The notes below the pieces were generated by a model. The model did no database searches. It was not told where the DNA came from and worked only from the letters and a program-made list of their open reading frames with translations. The translations under genes were made by a program, and so were the position numbers. From positions 967,501-1,031,500 of the forward strand of contig NZ_CP142362.1 of NCBI RefSeq assembly GCF_035918395.1: a DNA stretch of 64,000 nucleotides. Reading direction: 5' to 3'. The DNA is from Mycolicibacterium sp. ND9-15. GTDB taxonomy: Bacteria > Actinomycetota > Actinomycetes > Mycobacteriales > Mycobacteriaceae. Positions within the stretch are counted from its first letter, which is position 1; each line of letters opens with the position of its first letter. Shown here in pieces: positions 18,698 through 27,990 of this stretch.

Positions 18698-19447
18698 TCA
18701 GGCCAACCCCGCGCCTTCGGTCGCATTTCTTCGCCTCCGCTCCCACGGCCAGGTCATCAGCGCCCACACTGCGACCACGACCGCGGCTTCGGCCAGCAGG
18801 TACACCGGCCAAGGCCCGAAGACGTCCAATATGGACGCGGTCGGCGGTTTTCTGTTCAGGTAGCCGTAATTGGTCCCGACGACCGCGTTGAACGTGAACG
18901 TCGACGCTGCCCAGACCAGGGTCGTGACGATGGCGAAACGGTAACTGCGCCATCGCGGACGCATCCCGCGGCCCCACGTGAGATAGATGGCCGCCCACAC
19001 CGCGAGGACGTGAAGGACGAAGAACGTGACGAACAGATGGTGTGGAAAATCCGGAGCGCCTTCTCTGGGTGTGCCGACGTCCGGTGTGACCAACGCCTGC
19101 GAGCTGAGCACCAGGCACCAGTAGTACGTCAGCGCGAAGGCCCAATGCCGATGCGACCAAAGCGCATATGCGGCTACCAGCTCCGCGATGTCACACAGCT
19201 GGATCGGAACGGACGTCTGGAGGTCTGGCCGGGCCAGTTTGTAGACCAGCGCCACCAAGAAGGCTGCGAGAAGCAGAAGCGCGAAGACGCGAGAGAACAC
19301 TCGGGCCTGAGCTTCGGTCTGCCGGCGACCGGTCCAGATCAACAGTGCGGCGCCCGCCGCGAAGAGTGCCAGCACCACGAGGTGCGACGGCCCGTACGCC
19401 TCGAATTCTCGTTGTGCGTAGAACAAGTCGAGCACCTCCCTGTTCAC
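18698..19447 (-). CDS. YwaF/TIGR02206-type membrane protein
   Basis: Multi-pass membrane protein of 249 residues with about seven hydrophobic segments. Family features are VPIQLCDIAELVAAY (about 80-95), FFVLHVLAVW, and the late GTNYGYLNRKPPTASILDVFGPWPVY. The family is widespread in actinobacteria and firmicutes and has no proven function. It begins nine bases after the stop of the beta-lactamase-like gene on the same strand, so they probably share a transcript and an envelope-related role. Confidence 0.86.
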   Translation of the reverse strand: MNREVLDLFYAQREFEAYGPSHLVVLALFAAGAALLIWTGRRQTEAQARVFSRVFALLLLAAFLVALVYKLARPDLQTSVPIQLCDIAELVAAYALWSHRHWAFALTYYWCLVLSSQALVTPDVGTPREGAPDFPHHLFVTFFVLHVLAVWAAIYLTWGRGMRPRWRSYRFAIVTTLVWAASTFTFNAVVGTNYGYLNRKPPTASILDVFGPWPVYLLAEAAVVVAVWALMTWPWERRRRNATEGAGLA

Positions 19448-19456
19448 AGCGCTACT

Positions 19457-21025
19457 TCAGCGCGGCCGAGGGCCCGGTGGCGAAGTCGTGTCCGCAACCG
19501 CGCTGCCATACAGGCCCAGTGACTGGGCCGCCACCGTCGCCAGTTCGCCTTGCAGATCCGAGAGCGGCCGACTACCACGCACATGGATCGCGTTGGTGAG
19601 CAAGATGACGAAGGTGTCCGATCCAGGATCCACCCACACGGAGGTCCCGGTGAACCCCGTATGTCCGAAGCTGCCAACGGGAAAGATCGATCCGCGCGGC
19701 CGGGAATGACCGGAGTCGATGTCCCAGCCGAGACCTCGCAGGACTTGTCCCCCAATCGCCGGATACTCCGGCGCGAGCCAGGAATTCGGCGTCGCGACGA
19801 GGGCATCTCGGGCGGCGACGTTGGCCGCTTGGAGTTGTTGTGCCGAATGTCCGGGCTGCTGCGGAGTGGTCATCAGCTGCAAGGTCGCCTGCGTCAGCGG
19901 GAACTTGCTCGGGCGGCCCGCCAACCGGTCGAGCAGCGCCTGCGCATAGGTGCCGATATCGAGCGCCGTGGAGAACACACCGGCATGCCCGGCGACACCC
20001 CCCATGCGGCGGGCCGTCGGGTCGTGAACCGTGCCTCGGAGCAGGTAGTCGATATCCGGATTGCTGCCGGGCTGGGCTCTGCCTTCCTCGTCACGCGCTG
20101 TCGGCGCGATCCGCGGCAGAAGGCCGGTGCTCCAAGCGTCTGCAGGGCAGGCGGGAAACGCGGGCGGCGCTGACGCAGAAGCCCATGCGATCGCAGCGCC
20201 CCTGGTCTTGTGCGGGCCGCACGCTTTGGCGGGCGGAAGGTAGCGGGTGTCTTCCATGCCGAGCGGCGCGAACACCTTCCGCTGGACGTAGACGTCTTCC
20301 GGCTCGCCGGTGACCTCTTCGATCAGCATCCCGAGCAGGATGAAGTTGATGTCGGAGTAGCGGAACACCTCGCCGGGGACCGACTGCAGCGGCGTAGCGA
20401 GCGCACGACGGACGCCTTCAGCGCTGTCGGCGCCGGCCAGTCCCCACGGATCTCTGAGGTCGATATCCCCCGCTATCCCTGAAGTGTGCGTAAGCAACAT
20501 GCGGACCGTCACCTCGGCGCGCTGCGGGTCATCCGCACTGTTGAAGCGCGGCAGATACCGCTGCACTGGATCGTCGAGCCCGACCTTGCCCTGCTCGTAC
20601 AGTTGCATGACCGCTGTCGCCGTGGCGAGGGGTTTCGTCAGCGACGCGACGTCGAAAATCGTGTCCTCGGTCATCGGCTCGGCAGGCGCAGGCGCTCCGT
20701 CCAACGCCGGTTCGGTTGCCAGCCTTCGCGAACCGTATGCCCGCTGAAATACGATCTCGCCGCCGTGCCCGACCGCGACCACGGCGCCGGGCATTCTGTT
20801 TGCGGCGACGGCGTCGTTCATCAGGCGGGAAACCGCCGGAAGGTCGGGGGTAGGCGTGCGAGCCGGGGCCGCAGCGGGCGGCGGCGCCGGCGGACCGGGA
20901 TTGGCCGCCGGATGGTCGGCACGGCCACACGCGGGAGCCGCTGCGAGTGTGAGCAAGACCGCCGCAACGGCCATGGTCCTCCGCATAGACCGTGTGCCGA
21001 GCGTGGCTGTTCGGTCTGCTGGCAT
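19457..21025 (-). CDS. Secreted serine beta-lactamase/esterase-like hydrolase
   Basis: Serine hydrolase of the class C beta-lactamase/PBP4-like family, 522 residues from ATG 21025, which has GAGG just upstream; ATG 20986 is an alternative. The N-terminus has a basic stretch and hydrophobic segment MAVAAVLLTLAAAPACGRA, a signal peptide and possibly a weak lipobox ending at the cysteine, then a Pro/Ala-rich linker. Catalytic S128-L-T-K131 lies in DVASLTKPL, the second motif is Y223-S-D (usually YxN), and GHTGFTG is the HTG triad. It could act on peptidoglycan peptides, beta-lactams or esters. It lies next to a Tat-exported DUF1906 protein and a PBP. Confidence 0.88.
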   Translation of the reverse strand: MPADRTATLGTRSMRRTMAVAAVLLTLAAAPACGRADHPAANPGPPAPPPAAAPARTPTPDLPAVSRLMNDAVAANRMPGAVVAVGHGGEIVFQRAYGSRRLATEPALDGAPAPAEPMTEDTIFDVASLTKPLATATAVMQLYEQGKVGLDDPVQRYLPRFNSADDPQRAEVTVRMLLTHTSGIAGDIDLRDPWGLAGADSAEGVRRALATPLQSVPGEVFRYSDINFILLGMLIEEVTGEPEDVYVQRKVFAPLGMEDTRYLPPAKACGPHKTRGAAIAWASASAPPAFPACPADAWSTGLLPRIAPTARDEEGRAQPGSNPDIDYLLRGTVHDPTARRMGGVAGHAGVFSTALDIGTYAQALLDRLAGRPSKFPLTQATLQLMTTPQQPGHSAQQLQAANVAARDALVATPNSWLAPEYPAIGGQVLRGLGWDIDSGHSRPRGSIFPVGSFGHTGFTGTSVWVDPGSDTFVILLTNAIHVRGSRPLSDLQGELATVAAQSLGLYGSAVADTTSPPGPRPR

Positions 21026-21159
21026 ACCACCTCGTCGTGCGCGTGCAACGCCGCAACGTCCAGCTGCGGGCCGGCCACCAGCATAGGCGGAAGGCGCTTC
21101 GGCCAAGAGGAATCCGCCGACCGGCATCCGCGCAGGCCTGCTGTTGTTACCATCGCGCC

Positions 21160-22008
21160 GTGCCCGACTCCCCCGCGCCCTTCCGCAGCGGCGGGTGGCC
21201 CGCTCGTTCACGGCGCGATGTTCTCAAGTACGCCGTCGCGGCACCGTCGCTCGTGCTTCTCGGGGCGGCGGCGGCGACGCTTCAGGGACAGCAGGCCCGC
21301 GCCGCCCCGCTGAGGCTGGTCGATTTCGCTCACCGAAAGGTCCCGGCGGATCAGCTCAAAGCGGCGGGCTTCGACGGCGCGCTTGTCTATGTCTCCGAAC
21401 TACGGCCGGGCGCGGACTTCGACTTCAAACCGGTGACCCGCGAGTATGCCGAATCGCTGCGCGCCGAGGGCCTGCATGTCGTCAGTTGCTACCAGTACGG
21501 CAAGCCCGGATGGCCGACGCCATCGGATTACACCCGCGGGTACGACGGCGGCGTGGCGGATGCCCGGACGGCCCTTCGGTTGCACGGCGCGGCGGGCGGT
21601 CCGGACGGGGCGCCGATCTTCTTCAGCGTCGACGAGGATATCGACCTCGACACCTGGCGAAACGTTGCCGTCGAATGGTTCCGAGGGATCAATTCTGTGC
21701 TGGGCGTCGACCGCACCGGCCTCTACGGGCACTCGAGGGCGTGTGCGTGGGCGATCGGCGACGAGGTCATCGGACGCTCGACCAGCGACGGACACTGGTG
21801 GGCCTGGCAGACCAAGGCATGGTCCGGTGGTGAGCGGGAGCCACGGGCAGTGCTGTATCAAACCGTGGTGATCGGCGGGTCCGAGGCCGGTGTACCCATC
21901 GGGGACACGCACGTGGACGTGGACGAGGTCCTCGCGCCCGATTTCGGCCAGTGGGACCTCGACAGAGGCGCAACATCGCGCGCCGAATCGGCGCGGGAGC
22001 CTTCGTAG
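21160..22008 (+). CDS. Tat-exported DUF1906 (glycoside-hydrolase-like) protein, Rv2525c type
   Basis: Exported protein of 282 residues. The N-terminal SRRDVLKYAVAAPSLVLLG with R18-R19, a hydrophobic core and cleavage around ARAAP is a clear twin-arginine signal. The rest is a DUF1906 TIM-barrel domain: VDFAHRKVPADQLKAAGFDGALVYVS, FFSVDEDID and WWAWQTKAW are family elements. The M. tuberculosis homologue Rv2525c is a Tat substrate tied to cell-wall homeostasis. The start is GTG 21160, placed because the signal peptide begins there. It is divergent from the beta-lactamase-like gene and 27 bases before the PBP gene. Confidence 0.9.
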   Translation: MPDSPAPFRSGGWPARSRRDVLKYAVAAPSLVLLGAAAATLQGQQARAAPLRLVDFAHRKVPADQLKAAGFDGALVYVSELRPGADFDFKPVTREYAESLRAEGLHVVSCYQYGKPGWPTPSDYTRGYDGGVADARTALRLHGAAGGPDGAPIFFSVDEDIDLDTWRNVAVEWFRGINSVLGVDRTGLYGHSRACAWAIGDEVIGRSTSDGHWWAWQTKAWSGGEREPRAVLYQTVVIGGSEAGVPIGDTHVDVDEVLAPDFGQWDLDRGATSRAESAREPS

Positions 22009-22035
22009 TCGGCCCGCATTTACTACCCTGCTGAC

Positions 22036-24516
22036 ATGCCGGAGCGCGACCCGCCCGGGGGGACGGTCACCAAGCTGGCCTTGTGCTGCGTTCTGGCGGG
22101 CGTGCTGTTGGCTGCGCTCATGTTTCCGATCGCGGGCGGGTTCGGATTGTTGTCGAATCGGGCCTCGGACGTCGTCGCCAACGGATCGGCGCAACTGGTC
22201 GAAGAAGACGTTCCCCAGGTGACGACGATGGTCGACGCTTCAGGTAAACCGATCGCCTGGCTGTACACCCAGCGCCGGTTCGAGGTGGCGAGCGATCAGA
22301 TCGCCAACACCATGAAACTGGCGATCGTGTCGATCGAGGACAAGCGGTTCGCCGAGCACAGTGGCGTGGATTGGCAAGGCACGCTAACCGGTTTGTCCGG
22401 CTACCTCTCGGGCAACCTCGACACCCGGGGCGGTTCGACCATCGAACAGCAGTACGTGAAGAACTTCCAGTTGCTGGTGACCGCTCAGACGAACGCCGAG
22501 CGGCGGGCTGCGGTCGAACTGACGCCGGCGCGCAAGCTCCGTGAAATGCGGATGGCATTGACCCTCGACAGGACGTTCACCAAAGCCGAGATCCTCACCA
22601 GATACCTGAACCTGGTCGGATTCGGCAACGGGGCTTTCGGGGTTCAGGACGCGGCGAAGACCTACTTCGGGATCAACGCATCACAGTTGAACTGGCAGCA
22701 GGCGGCGTTGCTGGCAGGGCTGGTTCAGTCGCCCACGTCGCTCGACCCCTACGTCAATCCGCAGGGTGCATTGCAGCGTCGGAACCTGGTGTTGGACACC
22801 ATGATTCAACACCTCCCTCAGCATGCCGACGAACTACGCTCCGCCAAGTCAGCTCCGCTCGGCGTGCTGCCGCGGCCCAACCAGTTGCCAGGCGGATGCA
22901 TCGCCGCCGGCGACCGCGGTTTTTTCTGTGAGTACGTGCTCGCCTTTCTGGCGCGCGCCGGCATCGGGAAGGAACAAATCGCCCGCGGCGGCTACCTGAT
23001 CCGCACCACCCTGGATCCGAGGGTCCAATCCTCGGTCAAACAAGCGATCGACAAGGTTGCGAGCCCAACGCTGCCGGGAATCGCCAGCGTGATGAGCGTC
23101 ATTAAGCCGGGCAGAGATTCACATCGCGTTCTGGCGATGGCCAGCAATCGTCGGTACGGCCTCAACCGGGATGCTGGGGAGACGGTCCAACCGCAACCGT
23201 TTTCGCTCGCCGGCGACGGAGCGGGATCGATCTACAAGCTCTTCACCACGGCCGCGGCGCTGGAGATGGGCATGGGCATCGACTTTCAGCTGCCCGTGCC
23301 GGGGTTTTTCCAAGCCAGGGGGCTGGGCAGCAGCGATACGCCCGGTTGCCCCAAGGAGACCTGGTGCGTGAGAAACGTAGGCAACTACCGCGGATCGATG
23401 AACGTCACCGACGCATTGGCCGCCTCGCCCAACACCGCGTTCGCCAAGCTGATTCAGCAGGTCGGGGTGCCCCGCGCGGTCGACATGGCCGTTCGGTTGG
23501 GGCTGCGTTCGTACGCGGTTCCGGGAACGGCACGCGCTTACGACCGGACGAGTAACGAGAGCCTGGCCGACTACATCAAAAGACAGAATGCCGGGTCATT
23601 CACGCTGGGGCCGTTTCAGCTCAACGCGCTCGAGCTGTCGAACGTGGCGGCGACCCTGGGCTCTGGCGGCATGTGGTGCCCGCCCAACCCCATCGACAAG
23701 ATCGTCGACCGCCACGGCAACGAGGTGACGTTCACCGCGGAAAAGTGTGACCAGGCAGTGCCGACGGGACTGGCGAACACGCTCGCGAACGCGATGAGCA
23801 AGGATGACAAAGGCGGCGGGACGGCCGCGGGCGCGGCCGGTTCGGTGGGATGGGATCTGCCGATGTCGGGTAAGACCGGCACGACGGAATCGCACCGGTC
23901 CTCGGGCTTCGTCGGCTTCACCAATCAGTACGCGGCGAGTGTCTACATCTTCGACGACTCCAACGAGCCGTCGGGGATCTGCTCGTTCCCGCTGCGCAAG
24001 TGCTACAGCGGTGACCTGTACGGCGGCAACGAGCCGGCGCGCATCTGGTTCGAGGCGATGAAGCCGATCGCCAACGACTTCGGTGAGGTGCATCTACCAC
24101 CGACCGATCCGCGTTACGTCGAGGGCGCACCGGGTAGCGAGGTGCCCGACGTGTCCGGCATGAATGTCGACCGGGCCCGTCAGCGGCTGCGGGACGCCGG
24201 ATTCCAGGTCGCCGAGAAGACGACCCCGGTCAACAGCACGGCCTCCTACGGTGCCGTGGTGGGAACGACGCCAAGTGGCCGCACCATCCCCGGTTCCATC
24301 GTCACGATCAACACCAGCACCGGGATTGCACCCGCGCCGCCGCCCCGTCCGGTGGAACCGCCGCCGCCGTCGTCGCCTGGCGCACCGCCGAATGCTCCAC
24401 CGCCGCCTCCACCGGATCCGATGGTCGTGCAGATTCCGGGACTGCCGCCGATCATTCTCGGACCCGCGCCGCCACCACCGCCTCCGCTACCGCCACCACC
24501 CCCACCGCCGGCGTAA
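22036..24516 (+). CDS. PonA2-type bifunctional penicillin-binding protein with PASTA domain
   Basis: Class A PBP of 826 residues that polymerises and cross-links peptidoglycan. One membrane helix (about 13-37) is followed by a glycosyltransferase domain with catalytic E101 in SIEDKRFAEHSG and RGGSTIEQQY (131-140). The transpeptidase domain has S398-I-Y-K401, S464-P-N466 and K613-T-G615. A single PASTA domain (about 702-765) precedes a Pro-rich tail. From memory it is very similar to M. tuberculosis PonA2 along its length. It lies beside a DUF1906 gene rather than the usual ponA2 neighbours, so it may be the second copy (ponA3) found in environmental mycobacteria. Confidence 0.93.
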   Translation: MPERDPPGGTVTKLALCCVLAGVLLAALMFPIAGGFGLLSNRASDVVANGSAQLVEEDVPQVTTMVDASGKPIAWLYTQRRFEVASDQIANTMKLAIVSIEDKRFAEHSGVDWQGTLTGLSGYLSGNLDTRGGSTIEQQYVKNFQLLVTAQTNAERRAAVELTPARKLREMRMALTLDRTFTKAEILTRYLNLVGFGNGAFGVQDAAKTYFGINASQLNWQQAALLAGLVQSPTSLDPYVNPQGALQRRNLVLDTMIQHLPQHADELRSAKSAPLGVLPRPNQLPGGCIAAGDRGFFCEYVLAFLARAGIGKEQIARGGYLIRTTLDPRVQSSVKQAIDKVASPTLPGIASVMSVIKPGRDSHRVLAMASNRRYGLNRDAGETVQPQPFSLAGDGAGSIYKLFTTAAALEMGMGIDFQLPVPGFFQARGLGSSDTPGCPKETWCVRNVGNYRGSMNVTDALAASPNTAFAKLIQQVGVPRAVDMAVRLGLRSYAVPGTARAYDRTSNESLADYIKRQNAGSFTLGPFQLNALELSNVAATLGSGGMWCPPNPIDKIVDRHGNEVTFTAEKCDQAVPTGLANTLANAMSKDDKGGGTAAGAAGSVGWDLPMSGKTGTTESHRSSGFVGFTNQYAASVYIFDDSNEPSGICSFPLRKCYSGDLYGGNEPARIWFEAMKPIANDFGEVHLPPTDPRYVEGAPGSEVPDVSGMNVDRARQRLRDAGFQVAEKTTPVNSTASYGAVVGTTPSGRTIPGSIVTINTSTGIAPAPPPRPVEPPPPSSPGAPPNAPPPPPPDPMVVQIPGLPPIILGPAPPPPPPLPPPPPPPA

Positions 24517-24544
24517 AAGGCTTCGGCGGGCCTCGCTGAGCGGT

Positions 24545-24796
24545 CTACTCGCGCGAGAGTTGGTCGGAATCGGCGAACAACAGGGTGCCCTCGTCAAGCC
24601 GTACCGCCCACCGACGGGCGGGATCGGCGAAATGGTTGGACCCGATGTCCACGGAAACGGCCGTCATTTCGCCGAAGTCCTCAACAATGACGCCACGCGC
24701 CTCGGTGTCCGTAGCTCGGTTGACGACGACGCGTGCCTCCACCGCCAGCTCCGAGTCGTGGTCCTGCTCCGGGCCGTCGACGCTTTGGTCGGCCAT
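24545..24796 (-). CDS. Conserved small acidic protein of unknown function
   Basis: Frame of 83 residues starting at ATG 24796 (MADQSVDGPE), with a strong GGGGGAG site upstream; an ATG eight codons earlier is less well placed. No signal or membrane segment is seen. The body (VEARVVVNRATDTEARGVIV) alternates hydrophobic residues as in a small beta-barrel. I recall similar short hypothetical proteins in other mycobacteria but no function. It is convergent with the PBP gene, with 28 bases between stops. Confidence 0.62.
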   Translation of the reverse strand: MADQSVDGPEQDHDSELAVEARVVVNRATDTEARGVIVEDFGEMTAVSVDIGSNHFADPARRWAVRLDEGTLLFADSDQLSRE

Positions 24797-24899
24797 TGTT
24801 CTCCCCCTGACGCCCGTCAAGAATCAGCCAGGAGGTCAGTGAACCACGATCCTCGGCATCTGTGCTGCGGAAACCGTAATATCTCGGGTGTATTGGCCG

Positions 24900-25403
24900 T
24901 CAGGCCCGCTCACCGAGCCACTCCGTGACCGAGCGGAGTGTCTCAGGGATCTGCTCGACGATCTGGCGGCCAAAAAGGCTCTCGAGTTTGCCGCCGACGA
25001 GCGGGACTTTGACCTTGATCGTCGCGTTGCAATCGAGACGCTCCCCGTCGCGCGCAGGGGCGATCAATATGGTGCTGCGCCCGGAGCCTGGGGCCCCGTG
25101 GGCCTTCACGTGGAATTCTCCACGCATCGAGTCCCCGCGGTCCACGGCCCACGTTTCGTTTTGGACGAGTTCAAGACCCCGGGGATAGAGCTTCCCGAAG
25201 GGCGGGGGTAAGACAACGTCTCGCAGGTTCTGGACGACCGTCACCCGCACCGTGCCGCCTGCGTCCACGTCGAATGACCGGAGTTCAACCGTTTCACTGT
25301 GAGGCGCCAACCGCGCCAACCAATAGTCCCGCTCGCAATACACGGCGTGCATCTGTTGGATGCTGATCGAAGATTCGACGGTGCAGTCGAACGACTTTGC
25401 CAT
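24900..25403 (-). CDS. DUF2505 family protein (SRPBCC-like fold)
   Basis: Soluble protein of 167 residues of the actinobacterial DUF2505 family, thought to have a START/SRPBCC-like ligand pocket. Typical elements are the opening MAKSFDCTVESSISIQQMHA with a DYWLARL stretch and the amphipathic C-terminal helix LFGRQIVEQIPETLRSVTEWL. It follows cysE on the same strand after 68 bases and may be on the cysK-cysE transcript, but nothing links it to cysteine synthesis. The function is unknown. Confidence 0.8.
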   Translation of the reverse strand: MAKSFDCTVESSISIQQMHAVYCERDYWLARLAPHSETVELRSFDVDAGGTVRVTVVQNLRDVVLPPPFGKLYPRGLELVQNETWAVDRGDSMRGEFHVKAHGAPGSGRSTILIAPARDGERLDCNATIKVKVPLVGGKLESLFGRQIVEQIPETLRSVTEWLGERA

Positions 25404-25471
25404 GCCGAGAGGTTATCGCTTTCTGCTGGGGTGCGAAGGTCGGTCTACCCGAAAGTGGAACTCTGCCCAGC

Positions 25472-26056
25472 TCAGATGTACATCGCCGGGTCGATGTACT
25501 CGGTGGGGTCCACGTTCGGCTCCCGTTGCTTTGCGGTGCGCGGGCGAACGACCGCGGGAATACCGGTCGCGATCGACTCTGGAGCGATGTCGTGCGTGAC
25601 AACGGAATTCGCGCCGATCGCACTGTCATCGCCGACGACCACCGGTCCGATGACCTTGGCGCCGGCGCCGACGGTCACCCGGTTACCGATCGTCGGATGC
25701 CGCTTGCCCTTGTTCATCGACCGGCCGCCGAGCGTCACGCCGTGGTAGAGCATGACGTCGTCGCCGATCTCGGTGGTCTCGCCGATCACCACGCCCATGC
25801 CGTGGTCGATGAAGAACCGGCGCCCGATCGTCGCACCCGGATGGATCTCGATGCCGGTCAAGAACCGCGTCAGCTGCGCGAGTACCCGCGCGACGCTCCG
25901 CAGCCGGTCATGCGCCCACAGCCGGTGGGCCAGGCGATGGGACCAGATCGCATGCAAGCCGGAGTAGACGATCAGGTTCTCGAGATCGCCGCGGGCAGCC
26001 GGGTCATGGCGGCGCGCGTTCTCGAGATCCTCGCGCAACCTGGACAGGAACGTCAC
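25472..26056 (-). CDS. cysE: Serine O-acetyltransferase
   Basis: Makes O-acetyl-L-serine from serine and acetyl-CoA, the first step of cysteine synthesis. The 194-residue length matches the short EpsC-type enzyme. The left-handed beta-helix repeats begin near residue 70 ([16 protein letters not shown]). The catalytic D84-H85 pair is in FIDHG, and H105 lies in LYHGVTLGG. It starts four bases after the cysK stop, forming a cysK-cysE operon, and its product usually forms the cysteine synthase complex with CysK via its C-terminal residues (here ending MYI). Confidence 0.95.
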   Translation of the reverse strand: MTFLSRLREDLENARRHDPAARGDLENLIVYSGLHAIWSHRLAHRLWAHDRLRSVARVLAQLTRFLTGIEIHPGATIGRRFFIDHGMGVVIGETTEIGDDVMLYHGVTLGGRSMNKGKRHPTIGNRVTVGAGAKVIGPVVVGDDSAIGANSVVTHDIAPESIATGIPAVVRPRTAKQREPNVDPTEYIDPAMYI

Positions 26057-26060
26057 CGGC

Positions 26061-26996
26061 TCACTCCCGAATGTGCTCGAACAGCGGGGTGGAGATATAG
26101 CGTTCGCCGAAGTCGGGGATGATCACCACGATGAGCTTTCCCGCGTTCTCGGGCCGCTTGGCGAGTTCGAGGGCGGCCCAGACGTTGGCCCCCGCCGAGA
26201 TTCCGCCGAGGATGCCCTCCTCGGTTCCCAGCGCGCGGGCCACCCGGATCGAGTCGTCGAACTCCGCGTCGATGATCTCGTCGTAGACGTCGCGATCGAG
26301 CACCTCGGGGACGAAATTCGGGCCGAGCCCCTGGATTTTGTGGGGTCCGGGATCGCCGCCGTTGAGGATCGGGGAATCCTTCGGCTCGACACCGACGATC
26401 TGCACGCCGGGCTTGCGCGCCTTGAGGATGTGACCGACCCCGGTCAGCGTCCCACCCGTGCCGATACCGGCGACGAAGATGTCGACCGCGCCGTCGGTGT
26501 CCGCCCAGATCTCCTCGGCCGTCGTCTTCTCATGGATTGCCGGGTTGGCGGGGTTGGCGAACTGGTCAGCAGCCACCGCATTGTGTGTGTCGTCGATGAT
26601 CTGCTTCGCGCGTGCCACCGCCCCGGCCATACCTTCCGCGCCCGGGGTGAGCACGATCTCGGCGCCGAAGGCGCGTAGCATCACCCGGCGTTCGGTGGAC
26701 ATGGTGTCGGGCATCGTCAGGATGACCTTGTAGCCGCGGGCAGCCCCGATCATCGCCAGCGCGATGCCGGTGTTCCCACTCGTCGCCTCGACGATGGTGC
26801 CGCCGGGCCGCAGCTCGCCCGACTGCTCGGCGGCATCGATGATCGCCGCCGCGATCCGGTCCTTGACGCTGCTGGCCGGATTGTAGAACTCGAGTTTCGC
26901 GAGGACCTGCGCGTCGAGTCCCCCGGTCAGCTTGTTCAACCGCACGAGCGGTGTCCGTCCGATCAGTTCGGTGACGTCGTCGTAGATCTGGCCCAC
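26061..26996 (-). CDS. cysK: O-acetylserine sulfhydrylase (cysteine synthase A)
   Basis: PLP enzyme of 311 residues that replaces the acetyl group of O-acetylserine with sulfide to give cysteine. PLP lysine K45 lies in [24 protein letters not shown] (about 73-82) holds the substrate carboxylate, and [10 protein letters not shown] binds the PLP phosphate. Length and motifs fit CysK1 rather than CysM. The GTG start has AAGGGGA upstream. It is first in the cysK-cysE operon. Confidence 0.96.
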   Translation of the reverse strand: MGQIYDDVTELIGRTPLVRLNKLTGGLDAQVLAKLEFYNPASSVKDRIAAAIIDAAEQSGELRPGGTIVEATSGNTGIALAMIGAARGYKVILTMPDTMSTERRVMLRAFGAEIVLTPGAEGMAGAVARAKQIIDDTHNAVAADQFANPANPAIHEKTTAEEIWADTDGAVDIFVAGIGTGGTLTGVGHILKARKPGVQIVGVEPKDSPILNGGDPGPHKIQGLGPNFVPEVLDRDVYDEIIDAEFDDSIRVARALGTEEGILGGISAGANVWAALELAKRPENAGKLIVVIIPDFGERYISTPLFEHIRE

Positions 26997-27377
26997 AGAG
27001 TGTCCCCTTCAGGTCTATCCGTTATCTGTCCCGCCGTCGGCGATGCGGCGCGCCGTGCGGAGGAACGTGTCTCGCGTCGAAGTGTCGTAGAACGCGAACG
27101 ACGGCCGCGCAGTGGCCTTTAGTAGCCTACGCAGGCTCGCCTGCGCACAGTGGTGGCGGCTATACACCGCGTTGCTCGTTCGCTCTGACAGCGAGCGTTC
27201 GAGTACGGAAGAGCCCTCGAAGTACCGGGAAGTCACGGGCGGTGCGCTGGTGGCAAAGAGTGCGACCGGCACAGAAGCGACTTCGCTGGACTCGGAGATC
27301 AGGTCCGGGCAATATTCGGTGCGCAACGACCAGCAGTTGGGCTGGCCGGTCAGGCACTCACGGAAGGTGCGAAGACG
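26997..27377. other. Intergenic region between cysK and the MPT63 gene
   Basis: This 381-base stretch holds the divergent upstream regions of cysK and the MPT63 homologue. Overlapping frames on both strands (about 90-100 codons) lack ribosome sites and resemble no family. A short inverted repeat CGCAGGC-TC-GCCTGCG lies at 27130-27145 and could be an operator or weak hairpin. No convincing -35/-10 pair or riboswitch was seen. Confidence 0.5.
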
Positions 27378-27833
27378 ATGAAGTTGAGCACACGAATCGC
27401 CATGGCACCGGTTGCAGCAGTGCTAGCGGTCTGCAGCGCAGGCATCGCGTCCGCCGAGCCGACTGTCGCGCAGTTCGGCGCGGCTCAAGAACTTAACGAT
27501 GGCGGCGTCACCATCGCCTACGCCATCGACGAATTCGAGCCCAGCGATGACACCGTCGATTTCGCGGTCCAAGGTGAGCTGTGGGAAGCAGACATCACCG
27601 TCAAGGCCGTCCAAGGCACCGTCATACCCGTTATCCCGTTCTTCAACGCCCGCTCCGCCGACGGCCAGAACTACCGCGTGCTCTACCAGGTCGTCGGAGA
27701 GGAATCCGTGAGGGGGGCCACCCTGAGCCAAGGGGCAGAGGCCCAAGGCAACCTTTACTTCGACGTGACCGGCGCGAGCCCCACCCGGGTGGTGTACAAC
27801 GACGGCGTGCAGGATCGCCTCGTCTGGGAGTGA
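27378..27833 (+). CDS. mpt63: MPT63 family secreted protein (DUF1942)
   Basis: Small secreted protein of 151 residues. A signal peptide (MKLSTRIAMAPVAAVLAVCSAGIASA, about 1-26) is followed by an Ig-like beta sandwich. The elements GELWEADITVKAVQGTVIPVI, FFNARSADGQNYRVLYQ and LYFDVTGASPTRVVYNDG match the immunogenic protein MPT63 (Rv1926c) of M. tuberculosis from memory, including the C-terminal DxLxWE. The function of MPT63 is unknown; the fold resembles eukaryotic invasins and adhesion domains. GAAG lies close before the ATG. It is convergent with the tmRNA gene. Confidence 0.88.
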   Translation: MKLSTRIAMAPVAAVLAVCSAGIASAEPTVAQFGAAQELNDGGVTIAYAIDEFEPSDDTVDFAVQGELWEADITVKAVQGTVIPVIPFFNARSADGQNYRVLYQVVGEESVRGATLSQGAEAQGNLYFDVTGASPTRVVYNDGVQDRLVWE

Positions 27834-27958
27834 CGCGTGGGGGAAGTCGACGGCCTCGATCGGGCCCTCGCAGCGGACCAGGCGCGCATGCATACGCTGC
27901 ACAACCGCTGACGGACGACGGGAAGGCTCTCACCGCACCGCTGCTGATTCCTCGGCCC

Positions 27959-27986
27959 AAAAAAGGGCCGCATCTCTGCGGCCCTT
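27959..27986 (-). terminator. Intrinsic terminator of ssrA
   Basis: On the minus strand AAGGGCCGCA pairs perfectly with TGCGGCCCTT across a 4-base loop and is followed by a run of six T. It begins 5 bases beyond the tmRNA 3' end, a classical factor-independent terminator. Confidence 0.9.
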
Positions 27987-27990
27987 CTAG

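Noticed and set aside
27130..27145. Inverted repeat CGCAGGC-TC-GCCTGCG as an operator or terminator
   Set aside because: It is short with a 2-base centre and is far from both flanking starts; it is noted in the intergenic entry only.
27015..27381. Overlapping frames of about 90-100 codons on both strands between cysK and mpt63
   Set aside because: No ribosome site, no recognisable family, and both strands are open, typical of non-coding GC-rich DNA.
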